Positions 1 through 8,838 of a DNA stretch of 31,523 nucleotides are shown here, piece after piece. The position numbers were made by a program, and so were the translations under genes. Within the stretch, counting starts at the first letter, position 1, and every line of letters begins with the position of its first letter. The notes beneath the pieces were generated by a model, which was given only the letters and a program-made list of their open reading frames with translations, was not told the origin of the DNA and did no database searches. The DNA is from Paramicrosporidium saccamoebae (Eukaryota > Rozellomycota), in contig MTSL01000051.1 in assembly GCA_002794465.1 (NCBI GenBank), positions 1 through 31,523 of the forward strand. The letters are read 5' to 3'.

Positions 1-2
1 CC

Positions 3-701
3 AACATTCAAATTTTGTTGCCATTTGTAAAGGCAACTATAGATTGCATTGATCCTGGAAACTATTCGCGTGTACTCGGACAGTTAAATGATACTCTCCC
101 GCCAGTTTCGATTGTTTGCCGCAAAGCCAGCAAATTTGTGCGAACCGTTGTCAATGCTGACTATTATGCTCCCTCAATTGGACCTTTCGATCTTTACCCC
201 CAAAATCCACCAGACCTTCACCCTTATTACTATTATGCCAGCGATATCCACCAGTTACCATTCTGCAAATATTGTCTAGTTGGACGAAACCGAAATTTGC
301 CAGGATCTCTTGTCACGAAAAAGACTGCAGTCTACTTTCTTCAGGGACTCTTTGACGTTCAAACACCATTCAATCTTGCAAAACAAGTCTTTGACTCAAT
401 AAAGGCTCCCTTCAAGGTATTTCAGCCATTTTATCGTCGTGGACACGGATTTTCTGGATGGGAAGAGGTTGAATACATTATTGCCGCAGTCTATGGACAG
501 TCCATGTCAACAGGACAACAACTTGACGAGAAGCTTGCAGATAAGCGACCCATGGAATGGGAATTTGCAGAAACTGATAATCTCTTGGGCAAACTGTGGG
601 GCTGCGTAAATGATGCACCACTGAACGAGCCTGTTCAGGGCAATTTTCCAAAGGCGGAAATGTACGGACAAGTAGTCTCATCGCTAGACAAATTAGCATA
701 A
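3..701 (+). CDS. Alpha/beta hydrolase, C-terminal part (TAP-like / S33-type), 5' end outside window
   Basis: The reading frame is open from base 3, so the N-terminus, including the nucleophile elbow, lies upstream of the window. About 230 residues remain. Residues VYFLQGLFDVQTP match the strand and turn that present the catalytic Asp in alpha/beta hydrolases. About 35 residues later RRGHGFSGW supplies the catalytic His. This spacing is typical of the TAP-like C-terminal region of S33 peptidases and esterases. A Tyr/Pro-rich stretch (near YYYYASD) precedes it. No transmembrane segment is visible in this part. The product is probably a hydrolase or peptidase; substrate and location cannot be inferred without the missing half. 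The downstream gap of about 260 bp shows no gene. Family assignment rests on the Asp/His motifs only. Confidence 0.6.
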   Translation, partial: NIQILLPFVKATIDCIDPGNYSRVLGQLNDTLPPVSIVCRKASKFVRTVVNADYYAPSIGPFDLYPQNPPDLHPYYYYASDIHQLPFCKYCLVGRNRNLPGSLVTKKTAVYFLQGLFDVQTPFNLAKQVFDSIKAPFKVFQPFYRRGHGFSGWEEVEYIIAAVYGQSMSTGQQLDEKLADKRPMEWEFAETDNLLGKLWGCVNDAPLNEPVQGNFPKAEMYGQVVSSLDKLA

Positions 702-965
702 ACAGGTTGAGTTTATCATGTAACAACGCCATTGAAGGATAGGCCATCCCAAAATCCATAGTCCTTATAATAACGAGCTAGTCTTACTAGAGCGTGGTAG
801 ATCGATAGCAAAACTCTTTTATTTGGTAAAAGTCTAAAGCCAATTGGTACACTCCATCACGACATTTGTCCTAAAGCGCCACAGGCAGCCTTATTTTTCA
901 ATGCACCACTATTCTATTGGTGGGCTGACCTGGAAAAGTCTGCCACAACATTAATCACCCTCACA

Positions 966-1412
966 ATGATATTTGCCTGCTTCCGGACGCGCCGTAAGGG
1001 GTCTGATAATGCTCCCACCGATATTTCTCAAAGAACACGGGAGAAGACACCGATTACAGCAAAGACTCACACTAAAAGCCAGGTCAAGCCGACTACAGTG
1101 AAACTAGCGCCACGAACAGCCATTCTTCAAACACCAAAACAGGCCGTAGGAAATCGAATCACTGAAGCCACGAGCAGGCGTCGGCGTCCAACAATTGAGT
1201 TGCGAAGGGACCAAGCATCAATTGCCTCCTCTCCGCGCTCAATGAGAACTCCCTCAGTGGAGGAACCTGCCAAAGAGATTCCGGCTGAGGCTGTCCGACC
1301 GATTTCTCCGGTTGGAATGAGGCCAATTCTCAATTCTGGACAACACGATGAGCTGAGACAGGCTCTTGCCCGCCGAGCCGCCCTCCATGAGGCCAATCAA
1401 GCAGAGAAATAG
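966..1412 (+). CDS. Hypothetical basic, disordered protein (148 aa)
   Basis: A 148-residue ORF starting with ATG and rich in Lys, Arg, Thr, Pro and Ser. It has no signal peptide, membrane segment or recognisable domain. The N-terminus MIFACFRTRRK places a cysteine next to a basic patch. The last 30 residues (DELRQALARRAALHEA) form the only clear amphipathic helix; they vaguely recall short actin-binding helices, but I do not claim a WH2 domain. A candidate AATAAA polyadenylation signal lies near 1562, about 150 bp after the stop. The overlapping minus-strand frame is shorter and has no better features. It could still be a non-coding accident; length and composition make a real but fast-evolving protein more likely than not. 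Confidence 0.5.
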   Translation: MIFACFRTRRKGSDNAPTDISQRTREKTPITAKTHTKSQVKPTTVKLAPRTAILQTPKQAVGNRITEATSRRRRPTIELRRDQASIASSPRSMRTPSVEEPAKEIPAEAVRPISPVGMRPILNSGQHDELRQALARRAALHEANQAEK

Positions 1413-1600
1413 AGTCTATTGCTATATTGTGACCATTATCGTGGCCATTATCTTGTCCTATTTACCATTTCTTGCACAAATTTCTCACATTCATCCATCC
1501 TGTTATCTCGTTATCTCGTCATCTTGTTATATTTACACATTACTATACTAATCGGTGGAGGAATAAAACTTATTGTATTATCACATCCTATTTACACTCG

Positions 1601-1929
<329 letters not shown>

Positions 1930-2045
1930 GCTGCCCGCACAGTCGATACAGCCGATTGGTCAGGCCGAGAGTCGAGTTTGTCAGAAAAGGCAATCGACAC
2001 CAATGCTGTCCAGATATATTCCTGCATATTGCGTCGACTGGGACG
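1930..2045. promoter_or_regulatory. Divergent promoter region between RBX1 and tyrosinase
   Basis: Only 116 bp separate the start codons of RBX1 (leftward) and the tyrosinase (rightward). The stretch carries a CCAAT box in reverse orientation (GATTGG at 1954-1959) and an AT-rich GATATATT element near 2013-2020, about 25-30 bp upstream of the tyrosinase ATG, which could act as a TATA box. It is assigned by position and motifs only. Confidence 0.5.
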
Positions 2046-3047
2046 ATGAGGATCGTACCCATCCTCTACGGACTTTTGGGCTCGGGCTGGGCGACAGTAG
2101 CGTTGATAGATATAAAGAAATGTACACGCCAGGTGGTGCGAAAGGAATTCCGAGACATGAACACGACTGACTGGAACCGGTTTAAAGACGCACTGCTCAC
2201 GCTACAGACAACTCCAAGCCCGAACACCAACTACACCGAATGGGACGACTGGACACGAATCCACATTGACAATATGCACCTCGCACATGGCAGCAATCTC
2301 TTCTTCCCGTGGCATCGAGCATATGTGCTTGCTCTGGAGAACCGGTTGCAGCAGATTGATGCATCAATTGCAATTCCCTTCTGGGACTGGACATTTGACT
2401 GGGCGATTCCCCTCAATTCCCCCATCTTTTCTCCAGAATACGGTTTGGATGTGAAGCCAGGACCGTCTGGAGATTGTCGCTATCGCCGCCGGCTCTATGA
2501 GCCGCATTGTCTTGTTCGCGACTACAATGCATCCGAGGTTACTCCCTATTTTCCTCCAGAATCGGTCAGTGCGGTGATTTCATCCGAACGCAATTACACC
2601 TCCTTTCGTGAATTGATCGAGATGGTTCCCCATGGCCTAGTTCACACCAGTCTCGGCGGCGCCACTGGTGACATGTCCGAAATGAATAGTCCCAACGATC
2701 CCATCTTTTTTCTACACCACTCCATGGTGGACTATATTTGGTGGATTTGGCAGCAGACGACGGGTGGACGAATGGAAGAATATGGTGGCGATAAGAATCA
2801 AATATTGGAGCCATTTGGAGTGACGGTTAGCAATGTCATGGACGTCTCCAAACTGTGCTACACATATCAGCCATTTTCCCGCAATTATGCACTGATCCCC
2901 TCTGCCACAAAACTAAGAACTCGAAGAAGAGTCAGAAACGTGCGCATCTGGAAAGTCAGTCAAAGTTGGCTAGAAATGAACCATATCAGCCTCGAACGAC
3001 TTCAACAAATTGTGGATCGTTTTAATCGTCTTTCTGGTCGTCGCTAA
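2046..3047 (+). CDS. Secreted tyrosinase (type-3 copper oxidase)
   Basis: Catalyses o-hydroxylation of phenols and/or oxidation of o-diphenols to quinones, usable for melanin formation or protein cross-linking. The ATG at 2046 is chosen because it starts a signal peptide (MRIVPILYGLLGSGWATVA); the frame is open further upstream but gives no leader. The protein has 333 residues. CuA ligands are H73 (or H78), H81 and H90 in NLFFPWHRAY. CuB ligands are H196 and H200 (HGLVH) and H224 in DPIFFLHHSMVDYIWW. The conserved IPFWDW strand is present. The segment KKCTRQVVRKEFRDM before the core resembles the N-terminal lead-in of secreted animal and fungal tyrosinases. The protein ends soon after the core with a basic RTRRRVRNVR stretch, so the large inhibitory C-terminal domain of many fungal enzymes is absent. 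Stop codon and poly(A) signal overlap (TAATAAA). Intronless. Confidence 0.93.
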   Translation: MRIVPILYGLLGSGWATVALIDIKKCTRQVVRKEFRDMNTTDWNRFKDALLTLQTTPSPNTNYTEWDDWTRIHIDNMHLAHGSNLFFPWHRAYVLALENRLQQIDASIAIPFWDWTFDWAIPLNSPIFSPEYGLDVKPGPSGDCRYRRRLYEPHCLVRDYNASEVTPYFPPESVSAVISSERNYTSFRELIEMVPHGLVHTSLGGATGDMSEMNSPNDPIFFLHHSMVDYIWWIWQQTTGGRMEEYGGDKNQILEPFGVTVSNVMDVSKLCYTYQPFSRNYALIPSATKLRTRRRVRNVRIWKVSQSWLEMNHISLERLQQIVDRFNRLSGRR

Positions 3048-3127
3048 TAAAGGCCAAAAGCAAAATTTATAGTGTGTTATGTTTAATCCGCAAATCATAG
3101 TCTCGTAGTTTCGTAGTATCGTAGTCT

Positions 3128-3223
3128 CACAATCACATAATCTCCGTTCCACACAATCACATAATCTCCGTTCCACACAATCACATAATCCCCGTTCCAC
3201 ACAACCACATAATCTCCATTCCG
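3128..3223. repeat. Intergenic tandem repeat, four copies of a 24-bp unit
   Basis: Four head-to-tail copies of a 24-bp unit (CACAATCACATAATCTCCGT plus TCCA): two identical, one with a single change, and a fourth diverged at three positions. A shorter CGTAGT-rich run precedes it (3104-3127). It fills most of the 192-bp gap between the convergent tyrosinase and ATP-citrate lyase genes. No gene is seen here. Confidence 0.9.
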
Positions 3224-3239
3224 CACAATTTCCTTTCAT

Positions 3240-6200
3240 CTAGTTCTCGTAGCGGGGCTGGTCAGGGAGATTTGGATTCAAGTAGGAAATGTCATCCCAG
3301 GGGTGACGGTACAGACCTTGCTTCAATCGCTTTTGGTCTAGGTAATGTCCAATAAAACCAATAGATCTTCCTAGCACAAAGAGCCCATTCATGGCACCGA
3401 TGCGAACATATTCGTCTGCTTCAGCACGGGTGAATGCGCCAGAGTTGCGAAGGAGATCTACAAAAAGAACCGCAGTGGCACCATCGACATTTAAAATCAA
3501 GTTGTCCTTCTTGGCAGTCGTCAGGTTCTCCACCTGAAGGGCATATTCCAAGAGAGGAGTGGTGGGGAAATTCTTCTTTGCAAAATCCTTCAAAATGGTC
3601 ACTCGCAGATCAGGATTAGTGCGCGACTTTATGCGATGTCCAATGCCCATGATAAGTTTGTGTTGTTTTCGCATCGTCTCCACAAAGTCATTCGGCGTCA
3701 ATCCTTGGTCATAGGCGGCAGTGAATTGTTCAGCCGCTCCATCGAGGGCACCTCCAAAGCGCTCCCCAATGGTCAACAATCCTGACGCCAGGGAGGAGAC
3801 AAGATCCTTTCCAGCACGCGCTGCCACAATGGTGTTGTGGGCACCAGACACGGCAGGACCATGATCGGCAGTGAGCATGAGAACCATTTCAATAAACTTG
3901 CAGGCATAGTCGGGTAATCTTCGACGGAACCATAGGAGACTGAGCACTCCTCCAATCCCAATTTCATCCTTAAATACCGCCGAAATGGGCATTCCCGCAT
4001 ACAGCAGCTCTTGGCCGCGATCATCACAAATTGTCGACACGAATTGAGCCGGCTTGCGGATGAGTCCAAGTTCTTGGGCCCAGGCATAATCGATGGGAAC
4101 TTTGGGCATTTCGGGTTCCGGTTCGGGGACAATAACTCCCTGCTTCACCAGAGCCAAATAGGTTTCCTCAATGGCTGATGGGAGCAATTCAAATGAGTCT
4201 GGAACAACCGCCCCCGATTCCTTCAGTGCAAGATTCTTAGAGGTGGCCGTCTCTCTATCACTGTTCGCACAAGCACCAGCATGGCCAAATTGCACCTAAA
4301 ATCAAAACCATCCCCAACTCTTACTTCAGTGGCAAACATGCGAGCGCAAACTCCAATGCACCAGGCAATCACAGGCTTGGTGACTTGACCGCTCTTGATG
4401 GCCTCACACAGACTGTACTCTTCAGTACCGCCCACCTCTCCCAAAAGAACAATCATCTTACAGCGCGCATCCTCCTCAAATCTCTTAATATGGTCTAAAA
4501 ATGTAGATCCTGGATAACGATCGCCTCCAATAGCAACCCCCTCCAGCACACCATTGGTCGTACGTGCAATGATATTATTCAGCTCGTTGGACATTCCACC
4601 ACTTTTAGACACATAACAAACTGAGCCGGGACGGTGGAGACGACTGCTAATGATATTGTCAATCATACCACCAGTGTTTCCAATCTTAAAAGCACCGGCA
4701 CGCAGTCCGCCAACCGTAGCGGGCCCAATTATAGAAACGTTGGCCCTCTTTGCACGCTCATTAATACGCTTTGTGTGACGCTCAGGGACACCTTCCGCAA
4801 TAATGGCAATAGTCTTGATCTGTGCACACTTTTCTATAATCTCAAAGCAGGACTCTGGCACTGAGCGACACGATGCAAAATTGACCACAACATCGACATC
4901 CGGGTGACGTTCACACGCTTCGCCCATCTTAGAATATACCGGCACTAAGATTTCTTTGGTTCCCCAGTAAAACTTCATCACATGATCACCACCAAACGGA
5001 TAGATCAGGGCTGCAACTGATGGCGTCTTGCGTTTGCAGATGTAATCAAAGTCAAGCATTCCCTGGACCGCTCGTTGCTGCATTCCAAAAACAAAGGATC
5101 GAGTGTCCTTGTCAAACAATTGATACTCGCCTCGCGGCTCAGCACTCGCTGTCGACTCTAAAGTACTGACAGCACTGCATGTTCTCTTGATAGGGCTACT
5201 GGATCGAGATCCATTGCCGTTGCTGTTGCTGTTTGGTTGGATGATAAGCTGATCAATAATGTTAAATTCGCCCTTGAGACCAACTGCATCGGCTGGAGGA
5301 GTATGGACACAATTGTCTGGTTTCAAGGCCATTGGAACAATGGCGGTAATATGAGTATCTGGACCAAAGACATGGATGGGAACCCCGAGGACATCGCCCA
5401 ATTCGCGCATCATCTTAAGACCTTCTTGGTAATTAGGACCACCACGACGGACATAGATGGAAATGCCATGCTGAATCAGACGATGGCGATATTCTTGCAA
5501 TGCTCGGATGATTCCCTGGAAAGTGGTGGCTACATTTGTAAAATTGGCAATTCCACCGCCAATGAACAGAATCTTTCCGAGAGGGTGCAGAGTTCCGCGG
5601 GTCATTAGATCCAAAATCGTCTTGGAGTATTCATACGTCTGGGTTTCGCTGGGGGCACCAGAGTATTCTCCATAGTTTGCCAGTTCATGCGCCATCCCCA
5701 TGCCTGCAATTGCGTCACTGTACGCAACAGACGCTCCACCACCAGCCACCATTGTCCAAATTCGTCCATCCTTATTCAGAATGGTTAGCTTTAGACTAGC
5801 GCCAGTCTTAGAGTCCAACTCGGCCACATATGCCTCTTCGGGTGTCATTTCGCGACCAAACGGAGCAGGAAATTCAACCGCAACCCCGTTAACATTCCAC
5901 TTTTTGCTGCATTCATACTCGGCAGTCTGATCAAGCTTTGCGGCCATGTCCATAATAAACACCTTTTCATCCACCACAACCAACGGGTTAATCTCCAAAT
6001 ATGTAAAGTGCAGATTCGCAAAGGTCTTGAAGAGGTTCAGGATGAAGCTAGAGACAATCAACGTCTTTGTCTTGGGCAAGGTTGTTTGTTTGACCATCTC
6101 TTCAATTTGCTCAATAGATGGAACTGTATCGATGGGAACTTCCAGTCGCTTTGCCTTGGCATCAACATTTCCCACATCAACTCCACCCTCTGCACAAAAC

Positions 6201-6721
6201 ATAATCTCATCCCCATTCTTGGTAGATTGTATACAAACATAATATTCGTCCAGGCCAGCATGGGGAACAAAGGGCTCAATGATAAAGTTTTTCAGACTGC
6301 CGCTCACTCCATCCGCCTCAATGTGATCTCCGGCCTTTGTTAACATCCACTCGCAGGCCTTTTTCCAGTCCGCATTCAGGAGAAGCAGTCCGGCCTTGCC
6401 TCGACGCTTAATCAACTGGTCAGGCTTTACCACGAGTGGTGTGCTCATGAGCCATGGATTCTCCTGCTCCACCCGCACCAGCGTCTTCTCCAACTGCTGT
6501 CTCACCTCGGCAGGTGAAAGCATTCCCGGCTCAAGCGTAGAATCACTGAGGGGTGTTGCCGGGTCCAGCGTTGCCACAGCCGCCGGTGTTATTCCAGGCG
6601 TAGTTAGCTGCACTTTTACCTGAGCAACACGCACCGGCTCAACGCTTCCGGCCAAGAGACTCCCAATATGTGCTCCCACCAGTCGCTTTCCGTCAAATTC
6701 TCTGATTGCACGAGCCGACAT
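3240..6721 (-). CDS. ACLY: ATP-citrate lyase, fused single-polypeptide form
   Basis: Cytosolic enzyme that makes acetyl-CoA and oxaloacetate from citrate, CoA and ATP, feeding lipid and sterol synthesis and acetylation. Two exons, 6721-4325 and 4295-3240, are joined across a 29-bp GT-AG intron (4324-4296); total 1150 residues. Order of domains: ATP-grasp/succinyl-CoA-synthetase beta-like part ([25 protein letters not shown]-type motif, INPLVVV), a Ser/Asn-rich linker near residues 495-520, then the CoA-binding alpha part ([34 protein letters not shown]). The phospho-histidine loop FGHAGA (H804) is encoded immediately after the intron, and the citrate-synthase-like C-terminal lobe ends in [21 protein letters not shown]. 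Ascomycete fungi split this enzyme into two genes; here it is fused, as in animals and several other fungi. An extra Thr/Pro-rich insert sits near residues 40-75. Confidence 0.98.
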
Positions 6722-6788
6722 GAAAAGTTAGTGCCGAATGTTGCGTTATCTATACAAGTCCAGCCAATCATCGTAACAGATAAATTAC

Positions 6789-6912
6789 CTGTCATTATAC
6801 CGGTGTCATTATACCTGCCATTATACTTGTCATTATACCGGCATCATTATACCTATCATTATATCGCTCATTATATCACCCATTATACCTATCATTATAT
6901 CACTCATTATAA
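6789..6912. repeat. Degenerate TCATTATACC repeat upstream of ATP-citrate lyase
   Basis: About ten tandem, imperfect copies of a 10-16 bp unit with the core CATTATACC or CATTATATC (read as GGTATAATG on the minus strand). It occupies the gap between the ATP-citrate lyase start and the SND3 stop. Being 5' of ATP-citrate lyase, the repeated TATAAT cores could influence its promoter, but this is speculation. Confidence 0.85.
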
Positions 6913-6969
6913 CGTCTACCACTATGGAAATGGATTTTATAGATTGATTGGAACACAATAAACGCGAGC

Positions 6970-7593
6970 TTAATCTTCCTTGCGGCCTCCCTTCTTCTTT
7001 CCTTTGGCTGCAGTCTTTGGCGACTTGTCGTCCTCAATTTCCCGAGTCTCTTCCGTATCGGGTTCAGCAGTCTGCTCCTGGGTAAACTCGGCAAAAGGAT
7101 TGGGCTGTTTGAATGGTCTCTTAAGAGCACCGGTGGCGGGGAATCCGAAAAGGTGGATTTGAATCAGCGGCTGGGCAACAACAGACTTCCATGGCAGAAG
7201 AATTTGTAGGAAGAGCGGCTGAACCATACCAAACCAAAAGTGAAGCACCAGCATTATGACGGTTCCAATAATGACCTGCTGCAGCTGCTTTCCTGCCTCC
7301 ATAGTATCATACTCTAGCACGGTCATTTTCCTCGTCTTTGCTGGTTCACCACTAAAGGGCGTAGCTGGCTCCTCAACCTCGACCATATCTCCATTCTTCT
7401 TGCCACTCTTGCACCGGGTGCGGATATAGTTCCACAAAAGCAGCATGAGCATCTGGGAGGTTATATATCCCATGCGAAGGAGATTAATGGTCCGTGGGTT
7501 GGTCATGTCCACAAAACGGAGCAGTTGGATGGAGCCAAACACCATCGCCATTGTGACGAGGGGAGAGTTGAGGGTGCTTAACGAGACGGCCAT
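6970..7593 (-). CDS. SND3: SND3/PHO88 family ER-targeting membrane protein
   Basis: Member of the PHO88/SND3 family, an ER membrane component of the SRP-independent targeting pathway (first named for a phosphate-transport phenotype in yeast). The protein has 207 residues from the ATG at 7593; frames extending further upstream lack an ATG. An N-terminal hydrophobic segment is followed by the family pattern DMTNPRTINLLRMGYITSQ, a second membrane segment, then TVLEYD, a third hydrophobic stretch (IIGTVIMLVLHFWF), QPLFLQILLPWKS, and QIHLFGFPATGALKRPFK, all in PHO88 order. The C-terminus is acidic then Lys-rich (KGKKKGG). No intron. It follows ATP-citrate lyase on the same strand. The family is characteristic of fungi and some protists and unusual for animals, which helps place the organism. 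Confidence 0.9.
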   Translation of the reverse strand: MAVSLSTLNSPLVTMAMVFGSIQLLRFVDMTNPRTINLLRMGYITSQMLMLLLWNYIRTRCKSGKKNGDMVEVEEPATPFSGEPAKTRKMTVLEYDTMEAGKQLQQVIIGTVIMLVLHFWFGMVQPLFLQILLPWKSVVAQPLIQIHLFGFPATGALKRPFKQPNPFAEFTQEQTAEPDTEETREIEDDKSPKTAAKGKKKGGRKED

Positions 7594-7674
7594 GATGGTA
7601 TGGGAGGCCCGGGGGTGCACCAAGGTTACTTATCGCTCTATTAATAGACACGTCACCTATTACTATATACAGTT

Positions 7675-8359
7675 TTAACAATCCTCAAGGGATAAACCAT
7701 GAATCCTCTGCGAACATCCCGGAGTGGAACTCCTCGAAATATCCAGTAGCTTGGGGGGTGTCTCCAAGATGACTGTCGAATCTATAACCTTTTTCTTCCG
7801 AGGCGTGACTGGTTTCGGTGGGGCCATCCTTGGGCTCTTGGTCTGGCTGGGACTGTCACGATCCATCTCTACATGGAATCGTTGATCAATCAAGTTGGTC
7901 CCACCACTTTGTCTTAATGATAGACGTCTCTGCAAAATTAGCACTAGTCATCAGATTGCCGAACCTTTTTGCTGGGAGTTTCAGTCTTTCCAGCAGCCAC
8001 AAGGGAAGCCTTGCAATCATTTAGAGGCCACAAAGTCTCATGTCCGTCCGATTCCTCTCCATCCAGTCCCAATATCTCCAACACCTCCTCTCCCCTTCCC
8101 CCCAGCACCCGCAGCCACTTGACAAAAGTCTCGGGAATGGCCACGTCAACACTGTAATGTACTGCGAGCTCTTCGCAATCATCCTCAAATCCCTCCAACG
8201 GGGCCATTATCCCCAGCAAGAGACGTGTTTCCAGGATTCGCGCCTTGCGACTACTCTCCTCACCCACTGCACTGTCGAGTTCAAAGACGTTCTCTTTGAG
8301 AAAATCTGCAGCCTAAAATGTCAAATCCTGACTAGAGGAAATACAGATTGTCTAACCAT
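7675..8359 (-). CDS. Hypothetical protein with CDK-like sites, three exons
   Basis: Unrecognised protein of 205 residues assembled from exons 8359-8345, 8312-7965 and 7929-7675. The introns are 32 bp (8344-8313) and 35 bp (7964-7930), both GT-AG, the second with a GCTAAT branch-like motif. All exon lengths are multiples of three and the reading frame joins cleanly. The first half is acidic and helical (ADFLKENVFELDSAVGEES onward). The second half is basic and proline-rich, with Ser/Thr-Pro sites including SPRM and TPRKKK, a classical cyclin-dependent kinase consensus. No signal peptide or membrane segment. Such architecture suits a nuclear or cell-cycle protein, but no family was recognised. 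The 15-bp first exon is the least certain part; an alternative upstream exon is possible. Confidence 0.6.
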
Positions 8360-8838
8360 AGAATTATGCAGATAATCAATGACACAATATTCACTCCCGG
8401 GAGTCTAAAGTTTCAGAACCACTCTACTTATACTGCTAGGGCGGTGTGACGATACAAGTCAATGATTTGAAGTCGGCTACACTGCTCCCACCATGACGCG
8501 CCACTGCATAACATTAAAGGTGCGCGAGGGTATATTATATTTATGGGCCAGGGATCCGTTGTGAATGAGCATATCGTGGATTAATTGTGTGTGAGCATAT
8601 CGTGGATTAATTTTGTGTGAGCATATCGTGGATTAATTGTGGTGAACATGTCGTGGATTCATGGTGAGTAAGTATATCATGGATCCAACATTCAAAGGAA
8701 TTGACTACAAGTCTTACTCGGACCTTTGCAAGAATTGACCTGCTACTACGCTTTATTATTAATAGTTTATTCTGTAATGCTTCATGTGTAACAGTCAATA
8801 CTAAGTACTCACTAGTCAATAACCAATACTACTCACTA
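8360..8838. other. Intergenic region with 26-bp tandem repeat; no gene seen
   Basis: A 479-bp gap between two minus-strand genes. Its main feature is a run of about five copies of a 25-26 bp unit (core GAGCATATCGTGGATTAATT) at 8567-8686: the first three copies are nearly identical, the last two diverged. An AT-rich TATATTATATTTAT lies at 8530-8543. Two minus-strand AATAAA signals (8757-8752 and 8771-8766) probably serve the PARN gene, whose stop is at 8839. No tRNA, snoRNA box pair or credible ORF was found. Confidence 0.8.

Noticed and set aside
3128-3223. Possible CRISPR-like array
   Set aside because: Direct tandem 24-bp units without unique spacers, in a eukaryotic intergenic region; a minisatellite.
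2970-3239. Minus-strand Cys-rich 89-residue frame (CVERRLCD repeats)
   Set aside because: The repeats are the translation of the 24-bp intergenic satellite and the frame runs into tyrosinase coding sequence; unlikely to be a gene.
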